DNA of 64,000 nucleotides from Glaesserella australis (GCF_003260095.1 NZ_PTPX01000002.1:199680-263679); one strand, 5' to 3'. Shown: positions 43,312 through 54,385, counted from the stretch's first letter. Program-made: numbers and translations. Notes: generated by a model from the letters alone, not told the origin.

Positions 43312-44540
43312 ATGCCAAAAATTGTACGACCACTTTCAAAACTTCAAATCGATAAAGCTAAGCCAAAAGAAAGAGAATATTCTCTCCCTGACGGGCAAAA
43401 TCTTTACTTAAGAATAAAAACTTCGGGCCGTAAAGCGTGGGTGTTTAACTATCAAAAACCTGTCACCAAACAAAGAACAAATTTGACTATTGGTGATTAT
43501 CCTGCGGTTGAAATAATAGAAGCTCGTGCTAAACGAGATGAATATAACGCTTTGCTTGCTCAAGGGATTGATCCACAGGCAGAAAAGCAACGCATACAGG
43601 AAGAAACAGAAAGCCGTTCTAGAGATACTTTTTATTCTGTCGCTGAAAGTTATTTCAATGGGATTTATCAGCAAAAAGCCAAAAATCCAGAAATAAGAAA
43701 GAAAAACTGGGCCAGGCTAGAAAAGCATATTTTTCAGCATATCGGGCATCTCCACGTTTCAGAAATCAAAGTCAAGATGCTGGTTGAAATCTATGAGAAT
43801 TTTGCTGAATACAGCAATACATTGAAGAAGCTGCATCAATTAATCGGGGCGATTATGGATCACGCTGTTACTAAAGGTGTGATAGATAGCCATAACTGCA
43901 AGCTAGCTATTAAGAATTTTTACATTAAGCCGTCAAAACCTAATCCAACGATAAAAATAGATGAATTAAATGATTTATTTAACGATCTCAATCAGGCTAA
44001 TTTATCAAAGCAAACTTACCTTTTAATTTGTTGGAGCTTTCTTACTGCACTTCGTCCTAATGAAGCAGTAAATGCCCAATGGAATGAAATCAATTTTGAC
44101 GAAAAATTATGGTATATCCCCAAAGAGAGAATGAAAGGGCAAGAAGATAAAAAACGCCCCCATATCGTGCCTTTATCTTCTCAAGCACTTCAATTACTCG
44201 AGATAATGAAAATACACTCAGATTCAAGCCCTTATATTTTTCGCGGCAGAAATTCAATCAATCAGGCAATGAGTAACGCCACAGTAAACACGGCATTAAA
44301 AAGAAATGGATATAAAGATAGATTGACCGCTCACGGCATACGGGCATTTATAAAAACATTTCTAGCATCAAAGAAAGTTGATCGCAATGTATCAGAGACT
44401 ATTTTATCTCTTTGCTAGAAAGTGGAGACGATTTGGAAAACACTTACAACCGCTACAACTATTTAGAAGAGCGAAAGCCTGTAATGCAGATGATCGGCGA
44501 TTATTGCGAACAATGCGGAATGATTTTGGAGTTAGAATAA
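43312..44540 (+). pseudogene. Tyrosine recombinase integrase of the tRNA-Leu element, frameshifted
   Basis: This is a P4-type integrase with an N-terminal DUF4102-like domain (LSKLQIDKAKPKEREYSLPDG, in part). Catalytic motifs LRPNEA (Arg) and HGIRAF (HxxR) are present. The main frame stops at 44418 after ETILSLC. The missing C-terminus is found in the -1 frame from about 44404 to 44540: LLESGDDLENTYNRYNYLEERK and MQMIGDYCEQCG, which contains the expected catalytic tyrosine (TYNR). So one base loss or two base gain separates the nucleophile from the rest. As read, the product would be inactive; a sequencing error would restore it. The start follows a strong AAAGGGGGAAAT site. Confidence 0.85.
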
Positions 44541-44690
44541 AATAAAAAAAAGCGAAAAAAATTTTTTTTACTTTTTAGTCTTTACTCTTCACAAAATCGC
44601 ATTTTTATTTTTAAAATCAATTAGTTATGTTAAAAAGGTATTCGCCTTTGTATTAATCATCTGTTCACCTTTTTAGGTTAAGAGTGACAA
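44541..44690. other. AT-rich gap in the tRNA-Leu element
   Basis: This stretch is very A-rich at its start (long runs of A) and holds no recognisable gene on either strand. It ends at a terminator hairpin. Confidence 0.4.
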
Positions 44691-44714
44691 AAAAGCGGGG
44701 TTTCCCCCGCTTTG
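44691..44714. terminator. Bidirectional terminator after the primase remnant
   Basis: The perfect stem AAAGCGGGG / CCCCGCTTT has a 4-base loop and A/T-rich flanks. Confidence 0.85.
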
Positions 44715-45893
44715 TTAACTGAATATATCTGCTTTGAATTGCTCAAAATCTTTAAAATGAATGTTTGTTCGCCTACCGTGTTTGGTGCTTTTCTTCAGAA
44801 ATTCGTGTTTATTCTTATGCTGTTTTAAAGCCTGTTCAATACTAGATACAAAAGTATTTAAACCTAGCTCCCTGATGTTGAATGCACTTGTATAGGCTAA
44901 ATAAGCGGGGTAAATGTGCGTATGTATTCTTGCTGAGTTCATCGACGCTGTACCAATAAATAGCCCGTTTGCTTGCTCTGATGTGTAGAAATACTCAAAA
45001 AAAGCAGTAAGTGGGTCTGAGACTATTTTAATCTCTAACGCTTCCTGACTGTTTTTTTGCTCTTCAAGTGCAATTTTTGCGTCTTGTGGAGTTGAAAACG
45101 CACTCAAAACTTTTCGGATAATACCGCCTATTTCTAATACAATTTTTCCCATAAAATCAGGATCTCGTTTATCTTCAGGGATAACACTCGAAAAATGAAA
45201 ATTCACTAATCTACGCTCAATACCGCCATTTCTTTCTGTCCAAGAACAAGGCTGATTATTAACTAGCATAATGAGAGCGGGGATTTTTACATCAAAAGGA
45301 TCTTTGTAATTGTATCTAACTCTAATAGTGTCTCCGCCACTAATGGTTTTTAATTCTCCGCTATCACCACCATATTTAGACTGCTCAGGGCATATAATCA
45401 ACCTTTTATTCTCTAAGCCTGCTAGTCCCCTTTCATCATCAAGGTTTTCCAGTTTGCTCGATGCTGTGTTCTTTTCACCAGCTAATAGCGTAGCAATACT
45501 CGCAAATACAGATTTCCCGCTCCCACCTTTCCCTGTCGCCTGGAAGAATAGTTGCCAGTTATAGCGATTAGTCAAAATCGCATACAACGCTGCTAAAATG
45601 TTTCTAGCTTTGTTTGGATTACCATCTGAGACAAAAGCAAGCCATTGATTAAAATGCGGTGTTTCTGTTGCTCGATCATCATAATCGTATGGAATACAGG
45701 CTTTTAACCAATTCAAACGGTTATGTGTTTCAAATATCAGCGTATTACGATTTAGCACGCCATTATTGAAAGCGATAAAATCCGCTGAAGGCTCTGCCAT
45801 TTTAGGTAATTGTAACTTAAGCTGTAGAAGATCAGACTTAATCTGACAAATCACTCTAAAAGTGAGAGTTTCCCGTTTAGAATATGAGTGCAA
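44715..45893 (-). pseudogene. P4-type phage/plasmid primase-helicase, N-terminally truncated
   Basis: The remaining ~390 residues match the C-terminal half of P4-family DNA primases with a superfamily 3 helicase. Visible are the Walker A GKGGSGKSVFASI, a Walker B-like KRLIICPEQS, the SF3 motif C region MLVNNQPCSW, and the arginine segment GGIERRLVNFHF. Intact relatives are 700-900 residues with a primase domain first; here that half is missing. Family homology appears to start near 45838, exactly where an IS481-like remnant begins, so the insertion sequence probably removed the 5' part. The ATG used by the open frame (45893) lies inside the IS remnant. This supports a decayed P4-like satellite element at tRNA-Leu. 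Confidence 0.8.
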
Positions 45894-46402
45894 AATTCAA
45901 TCTAAACAAAAAAGGAAACTCTCATGTTTTATTCTACCAATCACCGCTGCCGATATGCTCAATGATAAGGTGTTGCCTTACTTTGAAAGCCAAGGTTTGC
46001 CGATGTTACGTATCTTGACGGACCGTGGAAGTGAATATTGCGGTAAGGTAGAAAATCATGATTATGAGCTTTATTTAGCGATAAACGATATTGAACATAG
46101 TAAAACAAAGGTGAAGCATCCTCAGACAAATGGTATCTGTGAACGCTTCCATAAGACAATTTTGCAAGAGTTTTATCAAGTGGCATTTCGGAATAAAATT
46201 TATACTGATTTAGCGACATTGCAAGCTGATTTAGATGAATGGTTGATGTATTATAACCATCATCGAACCCATCAAGGAAAAATGTGCTGTGGAAGAACTC
46301 CGATGGCAACTTTACTTGATGGGAAACGAATTTGGGCAGAAAAGAATTTAAGCTCAAATTAATCTGGCAAGCACTGTAATTTTAAACGGGGACTGTCAGA
46401 TT
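45840..46402 (+). mobile_element. IS481-like insertion sequence remnant
   Basis: A 9-bp inverted repeat bounds the remnant: AATCTGACA at 45840-45848 and TGTCAGATT at 46394-46402. Next to the ends lie CCCGTTTAGAAT (left) and the complement of CCCGTTTAAAAT (right), which look like inner repeat parts. The enclosed transposase is incomplete: the DDE core from PITAADMLNDKVLPYFESQG to the end is present (LRILTDRGSEYCG with an Asp; CERFHKTILQEFY with the Glu; an HHRTHQG motif), but the N-terminal helix-turn-helix half is missing. Frames upstream of 45935 do not match. The element lies in the truncated primase gene and is probably immobile. Confidence 0.8.
45935..46362 (+). pseudogene. IS481/IS3-type transposase, C-terminal DDE core only
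   Basis: About 140 residues of an rve integrase core. The segment from PITAADMLND to KRIWAEKNL is collinear with IS481-family transposases. The open frame can be extended upstream to 45862, but those codons come from the terminal repeat region and carry no homology. The first catalytic Asp and the DNA-binding domain are gone. Confidence 0.78.
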
Positions 46403-46466
46403 GGGTTTGTTCTTCTACATATTAAAGCAATCATTTTCTCTATTAAGCCTATCTTTTTCATTTAAT

Positions 46467-46537
46467 GACAACATTTGTTGTCCAACTTCAAGCGGATAAT
46501 TGCCAAAAGTCATGTATGGATAAAAATTTATCCATAC
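46467..46537. terminator. Palindromes downstream of metF
   Basis: Two perfect palindromes lie between the IS remnant and the metF stop: GACAACATTTGTTGTC (46467-46482) and the stem GTATGGATAAA / TTTATCCATAC (46514-46537). The second lies 18 bases after the metF stop on the minus strand and probably ends its transcript, although the T-run is weak. The rest of the gap shows no gene. Confidence 0.5.
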
Positions 46538-46554
46538 TCATGAAAAAAGTTACT

Positions 46555-47439
<885 letters not shown>

Positions 47440-47517
47440 CTACTCCTGATGAGAGTGCTTAGTGGGGTTGTATAATGTTTAATTTGCATACTGAACGCCT
47501 TTGTAATTTTTTTGTTT

Positions 47518-47533
47518 AGACGTTTAGATGTCT
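47518..47533. promoter_or_regulatory. MetJ operator (two met boxes)
   Basis: Two tandem 8-bp met boxes, AGACGTTT and AGATGTCT, compare with the consensus AGACGTCT. They lie about 80 bases upstream of metF. MetJ with S-adenosylmethionine binds such pairs cooperatively. Confidence 0.87.
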
Positions 47534-47637
47534 AAATTCTAAAGAGAGTGCAATATGATGTCAATTTACTTATTCCGCTTTTTATATGAAATTTATTCAT
47601 CATTCATAAAAAAATTTTAGGGATTAGCATTAAAAAT

Positions 47638-47678
47638 TTGATTAACATCAAGCCATAAAGTGCCATAACTGCTACAAT
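47638..47678 (+). promoter_or_regulatory. FNR-dependent class II promoter of the citrate lyase operon
   Basis: A perfect FNR palindrome TTGATTAACATCAA lies at 47638-47651 and a -10-like TACAAT at 47673-47678. If transcription starts near 47686, the FNR site is centred close to -41.5, the classic class II position. This predicts anaerobic activation of the cit genes. Confidence 0.82.
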
Positions 47679-47728
47679 TCACTCCGTTTCATATTTATTT
47701 TTTACTTGGAAAGTTATTATCTATTGCT

Positions 47729-48739
47729 ATGTATTTTGAACGGATTTCAGCTCAAAATGGTAAAAAATTGGCAGTGATAACCCATTTTTTACATCAAAAT
47801 GAACTCACTCTGGATTCGCACATTGAGCAGTTTGTGGTTGCGTTTAATGAGCAAGAACAAATAGTGGCTTGTGCGGGTTTATCAGGCAACATCATTAAAT
47901 GTGTTGCGATAGACGAGCGATGTAGGGGAGAGGGGATTGCTCTTAAATTAGCCACTGAAATCATCAATCTTGCCTATGAACTCGGGCGTTCAAAACTTTT
48001 CATTTATACCAAACCTGAATACGAAATTCTGTTCACTTCTTGCGGTTTTTACCCTATCTCAACAGCTTATCCTAACGTCGTCTTACTTGAAAACAGTGCC
48101 ACTCGCTTATCAAAACAGTGTCAAAAATGGCGTGAATTGCGTGTTCAAGGGGATAAAATCGGGGCTATCGTAATGAATGCGAACCCATTTACGCTAGGAC
48201 ACCGCTATCTTATTGAACAAGCTTTAGCCCAATGCGAACATCTTCATCTGTTTGTCGTAGGGGAAAACGCTTCACAATTTTCTTATTCAGATCGTTTTCA
48301 GCTTGTTGAACAAGGCATTGAGGATTTATCTCGCATTACCTTACATTCAGGTTCTGACTATATTATTTCCAGAGCGACTTTTCCCAATTACTTTTTAAAA
48401 GATAAAGGGCTAACGGACGATCTTTATCTTGAACTCGATCTCAAACTTTTCCGCCAGCGTATTGCACCAGCCTTAGCCATAACCCACCGCTTTGTGGGGA
48501 CCGAGCCATTATGTGCCGTGACCGCTGAATACAACCGAAAAATGCATTATTGGCTGACTGAAGCAGAAATGAATGAGCCAACAATCGAGGTAGTTGAGCT
48601 GGAGCGTAAAATGTATCAAGACGAACCGATTTCAGCATCAAGGGTTCGCCAATTATTGAAAGAACAAAAGTGGGATGAATTAGTACATTTAGTCCCCCAA
48701 ACGACGTTTCATTTTTTAACTCAAATGAAGCCAAATTGA
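47729..48739 (+). CDS. citC: [Citrate (pro-3S)-lyase] ligase
   Basis: CitC acetylates the prosthetic group of citrate lyase ACP, activating the enzyme. The 336 residues have an N-terminal GNAT-like domain ([20 protein letters not shown], in part) and a nucleotidyltransferase-like C-terminal domain with [18 protein letters not shown] (the HxGH-type motif TLGHRY) and the [10 protein letters not shown] segment. It heads the cit operon behind the FNR-type promoter. Confidence 0.95.
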   Translation: MYFERISAQNGKKLAVITHFLHQNELTLDSHIEQFVVAFNEQEQIVACAGLSGNIIKCVAIDERCRGEGIALKLATEIINLAYELGRSKLFIYTKPEYEILFTSCGFYPISTAYPNVVLLENSATRLSKQCQKWRELRVQGDKIGAIVMNANPFTLGHRYLIEQALAQCEHLHLFVVGENASQFSYSDRFQLVEQGIEDLSRITLHSGSDYIISRATFPNYFLKDKGLTDDLYLELDLKLFRQRIAPALAITHRFVGTEPLCAVTAEYNRKMHYWLTEAEMNEPTIEVVELERKMYQDEPISASRVRQLLKEQKWDELVHLVPQTTFHFLTQMKPN

Positions 48740-48765
48740 ATTTTATTAAATTAGAGGAAAATACA

Positions 48766-49056
48766 ATGAAGATAACGAAATCTGCAGTTGCAGGTACGCT
48801 TGAATCAAGCGATGCGTTGATCCGTATTGAGCCTAACACATCGGGTGTTGAAATTGAAATCAACAGCTCGGTAGGCAAACAGTTCGGAGATGATATTTTG
48901 GCAACGGTACAAGCGGTCTTATCCGACTTATCTGTTACCAATGTGCAGGTGATTGTCGAAGACAAAGGGGCATTAGATTGTGTGCTAAGAGCAAGACTTA
49001 AAGCGGCACTAATGCGAGCGACAGACGAGACGATGAATTGGGAGGCGATCCTATGA
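48766..49056 (+). CDS. citD: Citrate lyase acyl carrier protein (gamma subunit)
   Basis: CitD carries the phosphoribosyl-dephospho-CoA prosthetic group. I choose ATG 48766 (96 residues) after AGAGGAAAATACA; the longer frame upstream overlaps citC and lacks homology. The attachment serine is Ser14 in VAGTLESSD, by comparison with E. coli CitD. Its stop overlaps the citE start (ATGA). Confidence 0.94.
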   Translation: MKITKSAVAGTLESSDALIRIEPNTSGVEIEINSSVGKQFGDDILATVQAVLSDLSVTNVQVIVEDKGALDCVLRARLKAALMRATDETMNWEAIL

Positions 49057-49928
49057 AATTAAGACGTAGTATGTTGTTTGTGCCAGGTTCAAATGCGGCG
49101 ATGATTAGCAACAGTTTTATCTATAAACCTGATTCGATTATGTTCGACCTTGAAGATGCCGTTGCGTTAAAAGAGAAAGATTCGGCTCGTTTATTGGTGG
49201 CTCACGCGTTACAACACCCACTTTATAAAGAGATGGAAACGGTTGTGCGTGTAAATCCGTTGGATTCTGAGTTTGGTTTGTTAGATCTCAATGCGGTTGT
49301 GCGTGCGGGCGTTGATGTGGTGCGTATGCCGAAAACGGAAACGGCACAAGATGTGATCGATATGGATCGTGAAATTACGTCGATTGAGCAGGCTTGTGGA
49401 CGTGAAGTAGGTAGTACCAAAATGTTGGCGGCGATTGAATCGCCATTGGGCATTACTCAAGCTAACCAAATTGCGACAGCATCTCCCCGCTTGATCGGAA
49501 TTGCATTGGGGGCGGAAGACTATGTGCGTAATTTGAAAACAGAACGTTCGCCAGAGGGCATTGAATTACTCTTCGCTCGTTGTTCGATTTTACAAGCGGC
49601 TCGTGCAGCAGGTATTCAAGCCTTTGATACGGTCTATTCCAATGCCAATAATGAGGAAGGTTTCCTACAAGAAGCGGCATTAATTAAACAACTTGGCTTT
49701 GATGGCAAATCGTTAATCAATCCACGTCAAATTGAGCTACTACATAATTTATTTGCACCGACACAAAAAGATGTGGAGCAAGCAAGAAAAATTATTGATG
49801 CCGCAGAAGAAGCGGAGCAACAAGGGCTTGGTGTGGTGTCGTTAAACGGCAAAATGATCGATGCACCAATCATTGAACGTGCAAGATTAGTGCTTGAACG
49901 TGCGAAATCAGGTATTCGTGACGAGTAA
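49053..49928 (+). CDS. citE: Citrate lyase beta subunit (citryl-ACP lyase)
   Basis: CitE cleaves citryl-ACP to acetyl-ACP and oxaloacetate. The start at 49053 ([17 protein letters not shown], 291 residues) overlaps the citD stop by 4 bases and has a GGGAGGCG ribosome site. The HpcH/CitE-type TIM-barrel motifs [17 protein letters not shown] and [17 protein letters not shown] are present, as is [11 protein letters not shown]. Confidence 0.96.
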   Translation: MKLRRSMLFVPGSNAAMISNSFIYKPDSIMFDLEDAVALKEKDSARLLVAHALQHPLYKEMETVVRVNPLDSEFGLLDLNAVVRAGVDVVRMPKTETAQDVIDMDREITSIEQACGREVGSTKMLAAIESPLGITQANQIATASPRLIGIALGAEDYVRNLKTERSPEGIELLFARCSILQAARAAGIQAFDTVYSNANNEEGFLQEAALIKQLGFDGKSLINPRQIELLHNLFAPTQKDVEQARKIIDAAEEAEQQGLGVVSLNGKMIDAPIIERARLVLERAKSGIRDE

Positions 49929-49939
49929 GGGGAACAGCA

Positions 49940-51451
49940 ATGACAACAAGAGAACAACGTGTAGCACAATTTGCAGAAAATCGTAGCAATCTATCCGCTT
50001 ACCAAGCAGTGCCAAAAGCTGAATCATTAGTTCGAACGGCAAAAGACCGCAAATTATGTGCATCTTTAGAAGAAGCGATTAAACGTTCAGGCTTAAAAGA
50101 TGGAATGACGGTCTCTTTTCACCACGCGTTTCGCGGCGGCGATTTCGTGGTGAATATGGTGATGAATAAAATTGCTGAAATGGGATTCAAAAATTTAACG
50201 CTCGCTTCTAGCTCATTAATTGATAGCCACTTCCCGATTATTGAACACATCAAAAATGGTGTGGTGCGTAAAATTTATTCTTCAGGCTTGCGTGGTAAAT
50301 TAGCGGATGAAATTTCCAAAGGTATCCTTGAAGAGCCGGTCAATATCCATTCGCACGGTGGACGTGTGCATTTGGTTAAAAGTGGTGAGTTAAAAATTGA
50401 TGTGGCCTTTTTAGGTGTGCCTGCTTGTGATGAGTTCGGTAATGCGAACGGTTATAGCGGTAAAAGCAAATGTGGTTCTTTAGGTTATGCCCGTGTCGAT
50501 GCCGAATTTGCGGATAAAGTGGTGCTATTAACAGAAGAATTAGTGACCTATCCACATCACCCAGCAAGTATTGCACAAGATCAGGTTGATTTAATTGTGC
50601 AAGTAGAACAAGTCGGCGATCCGAAAAAGATTGGCGGCGGTGCAACGCGTATGACCACTAACCCGCGTGAGCTTTTAATTGCCCGTAAAGCTGCTGAAGT
50701 GATTTTTGCTTCAGGCTATTTCAAAGACGGTTTCTCGCTACAAACAGGTTCAGGCGGTGCAGCATTGGCGGTAACTCGTTTCCTTGAAGATAAAATGCGT
50801 AAGCAAAATATCACCGCAAGTTTTGCGTTAGGCGGAATTACATCAAGTATGGTGGCGTTACACGAAGCGGGATTGATTAAGAAGTTAATCGATGTACAAA
50901 GTTTCGACAAAGATGCCGCTGAATCACTGGCTCGCAATCCAAATCATATTGAAGTTTCTGCAAACCAATATGCAAACTTTAGCTCCAAAGGGGCTTCTGT
51001 TGAGCGTTTAGATGTGGTGATTTTAAGTGCATTAGAAATTGACAAACACTTTAATGTGAACGTGTTAACAGGTTCTGATGGCATTATTCGTGGGGCTTCA
51101 GGCGGTCACTGTGATACGGCTGCATCTGCTCAAGTGGCGATTATTGTGGCTCCGCTTGTGCGTGGACGTATTCCTACGGTAGTGGATGAAGTGATCACTT
51201 GCGTTACACCAGGCGAAAACATTGATATTTTAGTGACCGATCACGGTATTGCGGTCAATCCAAAACGCCCAGACTTGATCGAAGCCTTGCACAATGCAGG
51301 TATTGAGACCTTTACCATTGAGCAATTAATGGAAAAAGCCTATGCGATTACAGGGAAGCCAAAAGCGATTGAGTTTACTGATAAACCAGTGGCAGTGGTG
51401 CGTTATCGCGACGGCTCGGTGATCGATACTGTGTATCAGATTAAAGAGTAA
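49940..51451 (+). CDS. citF: Citrate lyase alpha subunit (citrate:acetyl-ACP transferase)
   Basis: CitF exchanges the acetyl group on the ACP for citrate. The 503 residues are full length. It has SFHHAFRGGDFVVNMVMNKI, GGRVHLVKSGELKIDVAFLG and the C-terminal GGHCDTAASAQVAIIVAPLVRGRIP region typical of the family (each given in part). It has a GGGGAACAGCA ribosome site, 11 bases after citE. Confidence 0.96.
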   Translation: MTTREQRVAQFAENRSNLSAYQAVPKAESLVRTAKDRKLCASLEEAIKRSGLKDGMTVSFHHAFRGGDFVVNMVMNKIAEMGFKNLTLASSSLIDSHFPIIEHIKNGVVRKIYSSGLRGKLADEISKGILEEPVNIHSHGGRVHLVKSGELKIDVAFLGVPACDEFGNANGYSGKSKCGSLGYARVDAEFADKVVLLTEELVTYPHHPASIAQDQVDLIVQVEQVGDPKKIGGGATRMTTNPRELLIARKAAEVIFASGYFKDGFSLQTGSGGAALAVTRFLEDKMRKQNITASFALGGITSSMVALHEAGLIKKLIDVQSFDKDAAESLARNPNHIEVSANQYANFSSKGASVERLDVVILSALEIDKHFNVNVLTGSDGIIRGASGGHCDTAASAQVAIIVAPLVRGRIPTVVDEVITCVTPGENIDILVTDHGIAVNPKRPDLIEALHNAGIETFTIEQLMEKAYAITGKPKAIEFTDKPVAVVRYRDGSVIDTVYQIKE

Positions 51452-51493
51452 ATAAGACGGCAAAAGAGTAGAACGGCAAAAAGAGTGAAGCTA

Positions 51494-52843
51494 ATGAATT
51501 TATCCTTAAAAGGCACTGAAATTTCGCTAGAGCAGTTGTTAGCTGCCCGTGAAGAACGGATGTTGTTGCAACAACGCTGTTTGCAACAATATGGGCAAAC
51601 GGTGCTATCGGTCACTTTATTAGCCTGTGGTGCGGTCAAGAAAAACTCGTTACTCGATCACCTTTTTGCAAAATGTTTGGCTCATCTCACCGCTTTGTTT
51701 TCGCAACTTTCGCTCAAACCAACGGAGGAGTTTATTCGCCCGTTAGAGACGGGACACGAAGCCCTGTTTGTGTTACCGATAGATGCAAAAACGCTTAAAC
51801 AAGCGGTGATTTCCCTTGAAGAAAGTTCGCCTTTAGCTCGTTTGTGGGATATTGATGTGATTGATTCAACAGGGAAATTACTCAGTCGCAGTGAATTTGG
51901 CTTCAACGCTCGTCCTTGTTTGCTTTGCAGCGATGATGCAAAACAGTGTGCCAGATCTCGCAAACACGCCATTGGCGATATTTTAGCTGAAATGCAACAG
52001 CGTGTTTTGGCAGATGAGATTGCCGAGCGAGTTTCTGAAGCGTTGTTAGAAGAAGCGTATTTAACCCCAAAAGCTGGTTTGGTTGATCGTGTTAGCAATG
52101 GATCTCATCAGGATATGGATATCCACACTTTTGAAGCCAGTAGTTACGCACTACGTCCGTTCTTCGCTCAGTTTGTTAGAAAGGGTATCGCAACATCAAC
52201 CCTTGAAACATCGCAAATTTTAGCCCAAATCCGCCCGCTTGGTTTACAGGCGGAACAGGCAATGTTGCAGGCAACAGGCGGGGTGAATACGCACAAAGGG
52301 GCGATTTTTGCTTTTGGTTTAGTCTGCTGTGCTATCGGACGATTATTTGCTCAACAACAGCCATTTACTCTTGAAGCCATTTGCGAGTTAGTCAGCCAAT
52401 TTACGCAAGGCTTAACGCAAGAGTTGCAACATTACCCTGAAAACTTACCGCTTACGGCGGGGGTAAAATTGTTCCGACAGTTCGGTTTAACAGGGGCAAG
52501 GGGCGAAGCTGAGCAAGGCTTTCCATTAGTCAGAATGGGCTATCAATGGCTGAAAGCTCAACCACAAAGAGCGTGGCAACATCAGCTTCATTTGCTGTTG
52601 TTACAACTAATGGCGAAAAATCAAGACACCAATGTAGTTCATCGTGGGGGAATGGCAGGATTGGCATTTGTGCAACAGACAGCAAAAGCACTCTTAGCCG
52701 ATTCACAAATTTATCAAGATCAACATTATTTGGAGCAGAAGCTTCACGAGTTTGATCTCGCTTGTATTGAACGACATCTCAGTGCTGGCGGCAGTGCAGA
52801 TTTACTTGCACTTACTATTTTCTTTTATTCATTTCTTTTATAG
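51494..52843 (+). CDS. citXG: Fused CitX-CitG: holo-citrate lyase synthase and triphosphoribosyl-dephospho-CoA synthase
   Basis: The two maturation enzymes are one polypeptide. Residues 1 to about 165 are CitX (LLAAREERMLLQQRCLQQYG, GHEALFVLPIDA, RPCLLCSDDAKQCARSRKH), which attaches the prosthetic group to CitD. Residues from about 175 to 449 are CitG (EAYLTPKAGLVDRVSNGSHQDMDI, GVNTHKGAIFAFGL, GLTGARGEAEQGFP; each in part), which makes the precursor from dephospho-CoA and ATP. I choose ATG 51494 over the GTG at 51485, since AAGAGTGA is well placed for the ATG. The fusion is also known in Haemophilus. Confidence 0.94.
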   Translation: MNLSLKGTEISLEQLLAAREERMLLQQRCLQQYGQTVLSVTLLACGAVKKNSLLDHLFAKCLAHLTALFSQLSLKPTEEFIRPLETGHEALFVLPIDAKTLKQAVISLEESSPLARLWDIDVIDSTGKLLSRSEFGFNARPCLLCSDDAKQCARSRKHAIGDILAEMQQRVLADEIAERVSEALLEEAYLTPKAGLVDRVSNGSHQDMDIHTFEASSYALRPFFAQFVRKGIATSTLETSQILAQIRPLGLQAEQAMLQATGGVNTHKGAIFAFGLVCCAIGRLFAQQQPFTLEAICELVSQFTQGLTQELQHYPENLPLTAGVKLFRQFGLTGARGEAEQGFPLVRMGYQWLKAQPQRAWQHQLHLLLLQLMAKNQDTNVVHRGGMAGLAFVQQTAKALLADSQIYQDQHYLEQKLHEFDLACIERHLSAGGSADLLALTIFFYSFLL

Positions 52844-52854
52844 AGGTACTTAAA

Positions 52855-54306
52855 ATGGCTTTATCTAAAGTCCAAAAATTAGCGGTTTTGGTAGCGATAC
52901 CGACAATCGTCTTTTTATTGCCTGCACCAGAGGGACTTTCTCTGATTGCGTGGCGTTTATTCGGAATTTATTTGGCGACAATTGTTGGGCTAGTGATTAA
53001 GCCTTACGGTGAACCCGTTATTTTGCTTGCTGCGGTGGCAACATCGGCGGCGGTGATCGGTAATACCGAAGGGGCAACAGATCTTGTCAAAATCAGCCAA
53101 ACTCTTGCGGGTTATCAATCTGGTACAACTTGGTTGATTTTCACCGCCTTTACGCTAAGTTCTGCTTTTGTGATTACGGGTTTAGGTAAACGTATCGCTT
53201 ACCATATGATCGGTTGGATGGGTAGCACAACTTTACGTTTAGGCTATGTCACAATGTTTTTAGACTTGTTGCTCTCACCAGCAACACCGTCAAACACAGC
53301 ACGTGCAGGGGGGATCGTATTCCCAATCATCAACAGTATTGCTGTTGCACTGGGGTCTGATCCTGAAAAAAGCCCGAAAAAAGCGGGTCGCTATCTGTTA
53401 ATGAATGTATATATGGTCGTAAAAACAACCAGTTATATCTTCTTAACGGCAATGGCTCCAAACGCATTAGCGTTATCGTTAATGGCACCGATTTTAGGTT
53501 TTGATATGAACTGGATTCAGTGGTTCCTTGCGGCATCTGTTCCAGGCTTACTCTGCTTATTTATCATTCCATTTATCTGCTACTTAGTTTCACCACCTGA
53601 ATTAAAACAGGTTGATAACAAAGAAATTGCTCGTAAAGGTTTGGAAGAATTAGGTCCAATGAGCTTCCGTGAAAAAGCATTAGCGGTATTATTCGTGGTT
53701 GCTCTTTTCTGCTGGATCTTTGCTGATGCCTTAAATGTCAATGCAACTACTGTTGCACTTGGTGTAATGGTACTTTGTATCGTATTAAACGTTGTTGCTT
53801 GGGACGACATTCGCAAAAACAAAGCGGGCTGGGATACATTAATTTGGTACGGCGGTATCATCGGTATGTCAGGTGCGTTGGAAAAAGCGGGCTTCTTCAA
53901 ATGGTTAGCGGATGTACTTGGTCAAGTAATGAACTTCGACAATCACGGTACTATCGCATTACTCGCGATTTTAACCACTAGCGTTGCAGTACGTTATTTA
54001 TTCGCATCAGGTGGTGCTTATGTAGCGGCAATGGTTCCTGTTTTTGCAACAGTAGGTAAGGTTGCAGGTGCGCCAGTAGAATTATTAGCATTAGGCTTAT
54101 TATTCTCTAACTCTTACGGTGGTTCTGTTACGCACTACGGCGGCGGTCCGGGTCCAATTACTTTCGGTGCGGGCTATAACGATATCCGCTCGTGGTGGAT
54201 TGCAGGGGCAATTATCGCTTTCGGTAGCTTAATTATTCACTGCACAATCGGTATTGCGTGGTGGGAATTACTCTTTAGCCTTGAGTGGTTATCGCCAGCA
54301 AAATAG
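52855..54306 (+). CDS. citT: DASS-family citrate/dicarboxylate transporter (CitT-like)
   Basis: This 483-residue inner-membrane protein has about 12 hydrophobic segments. The family pattern includes TWLIFTAFTLSSAFVITGLGKR and LSPATPSNTARAGGIVFPI (SPATPSNTAR is the DASS signature), and a second inverted repeat with LIWYGGIIGMSGALEK and SNSYGGSVTHYGGGPGPI. E. coli CitT exchanges citrate for succinate. Its place as last gene of the cit cluster supports citrate uptake with succinate release. Substrate assignment is by context. Confidence 0.92.
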   Translation: MALSKVQKLAVLVAIPTIVFLLPAPEGLSLIAWRLFGIYLATIVGLVIKPYGEPVILLAAVATSAAVIGNTEGATDLVKISQTLAGYQSGTTWLIFTAFTLSSAFVITGLGKRIAYHMIGWMGSTTLRLGYVTMFLDLLLSPATPSNTARAGGIVFPIINSIAVALGSDPEKSPKKAGRYLLMNVYMVVKTTSYIFLTAMAPNALALSLMAPILGFDMNWIQWFLAASVPGLLCLFIIPFICYLVSPPELKQVDNKEIARKGLEELGPMSFREKALAVLFVVALFCWIFADALNVNATTVALGVMVLCIVLNVVAWDDIRKNKAGWDTLIWYGGIIGMSGALEKAGFFKWLADVLGQVMNFDNHGTIALLAILTTSVAVRYLFASGGAYVAAMVPVFATVGKVAGAPVELLALGLLFSNSYGGSVTHYGGGPGPITFGAGYNDIRSWWIAGAIIAFGSLIIHCTIGIAWWELLFSLEWLSPAK

Positions 54307-54342
54307 TCTGATTATTTTATGTAATATCTTATAAATAGAGTA

Positions 54343-54376
54343 AAAGGGTATGTTATTTCAACTAACATACCTTTTT
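54343..54376. terminator. Bidirectional terminator between citT and fdhD
   Basis: The stem GGTATGTTA / TAACATACC is flanked by A-rich and T-rich runs, between convergent genes. Confidence 0.85.
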
Positions 54377-54385
54377 GATTTAATA

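Noticed and set aside
44400..44420. Programmed -1 frameshift in the integrase
   Set aside because: No X-XXY-YYZ heptamer in the right phase and no downstream structure evident; a mutation or sequencing error is simpler.
45862..45934. Start of the IS transposase at 45862
   Set aside because: These codons come from the terminal repeat region and do not match transposases; homology begins at about 45935.
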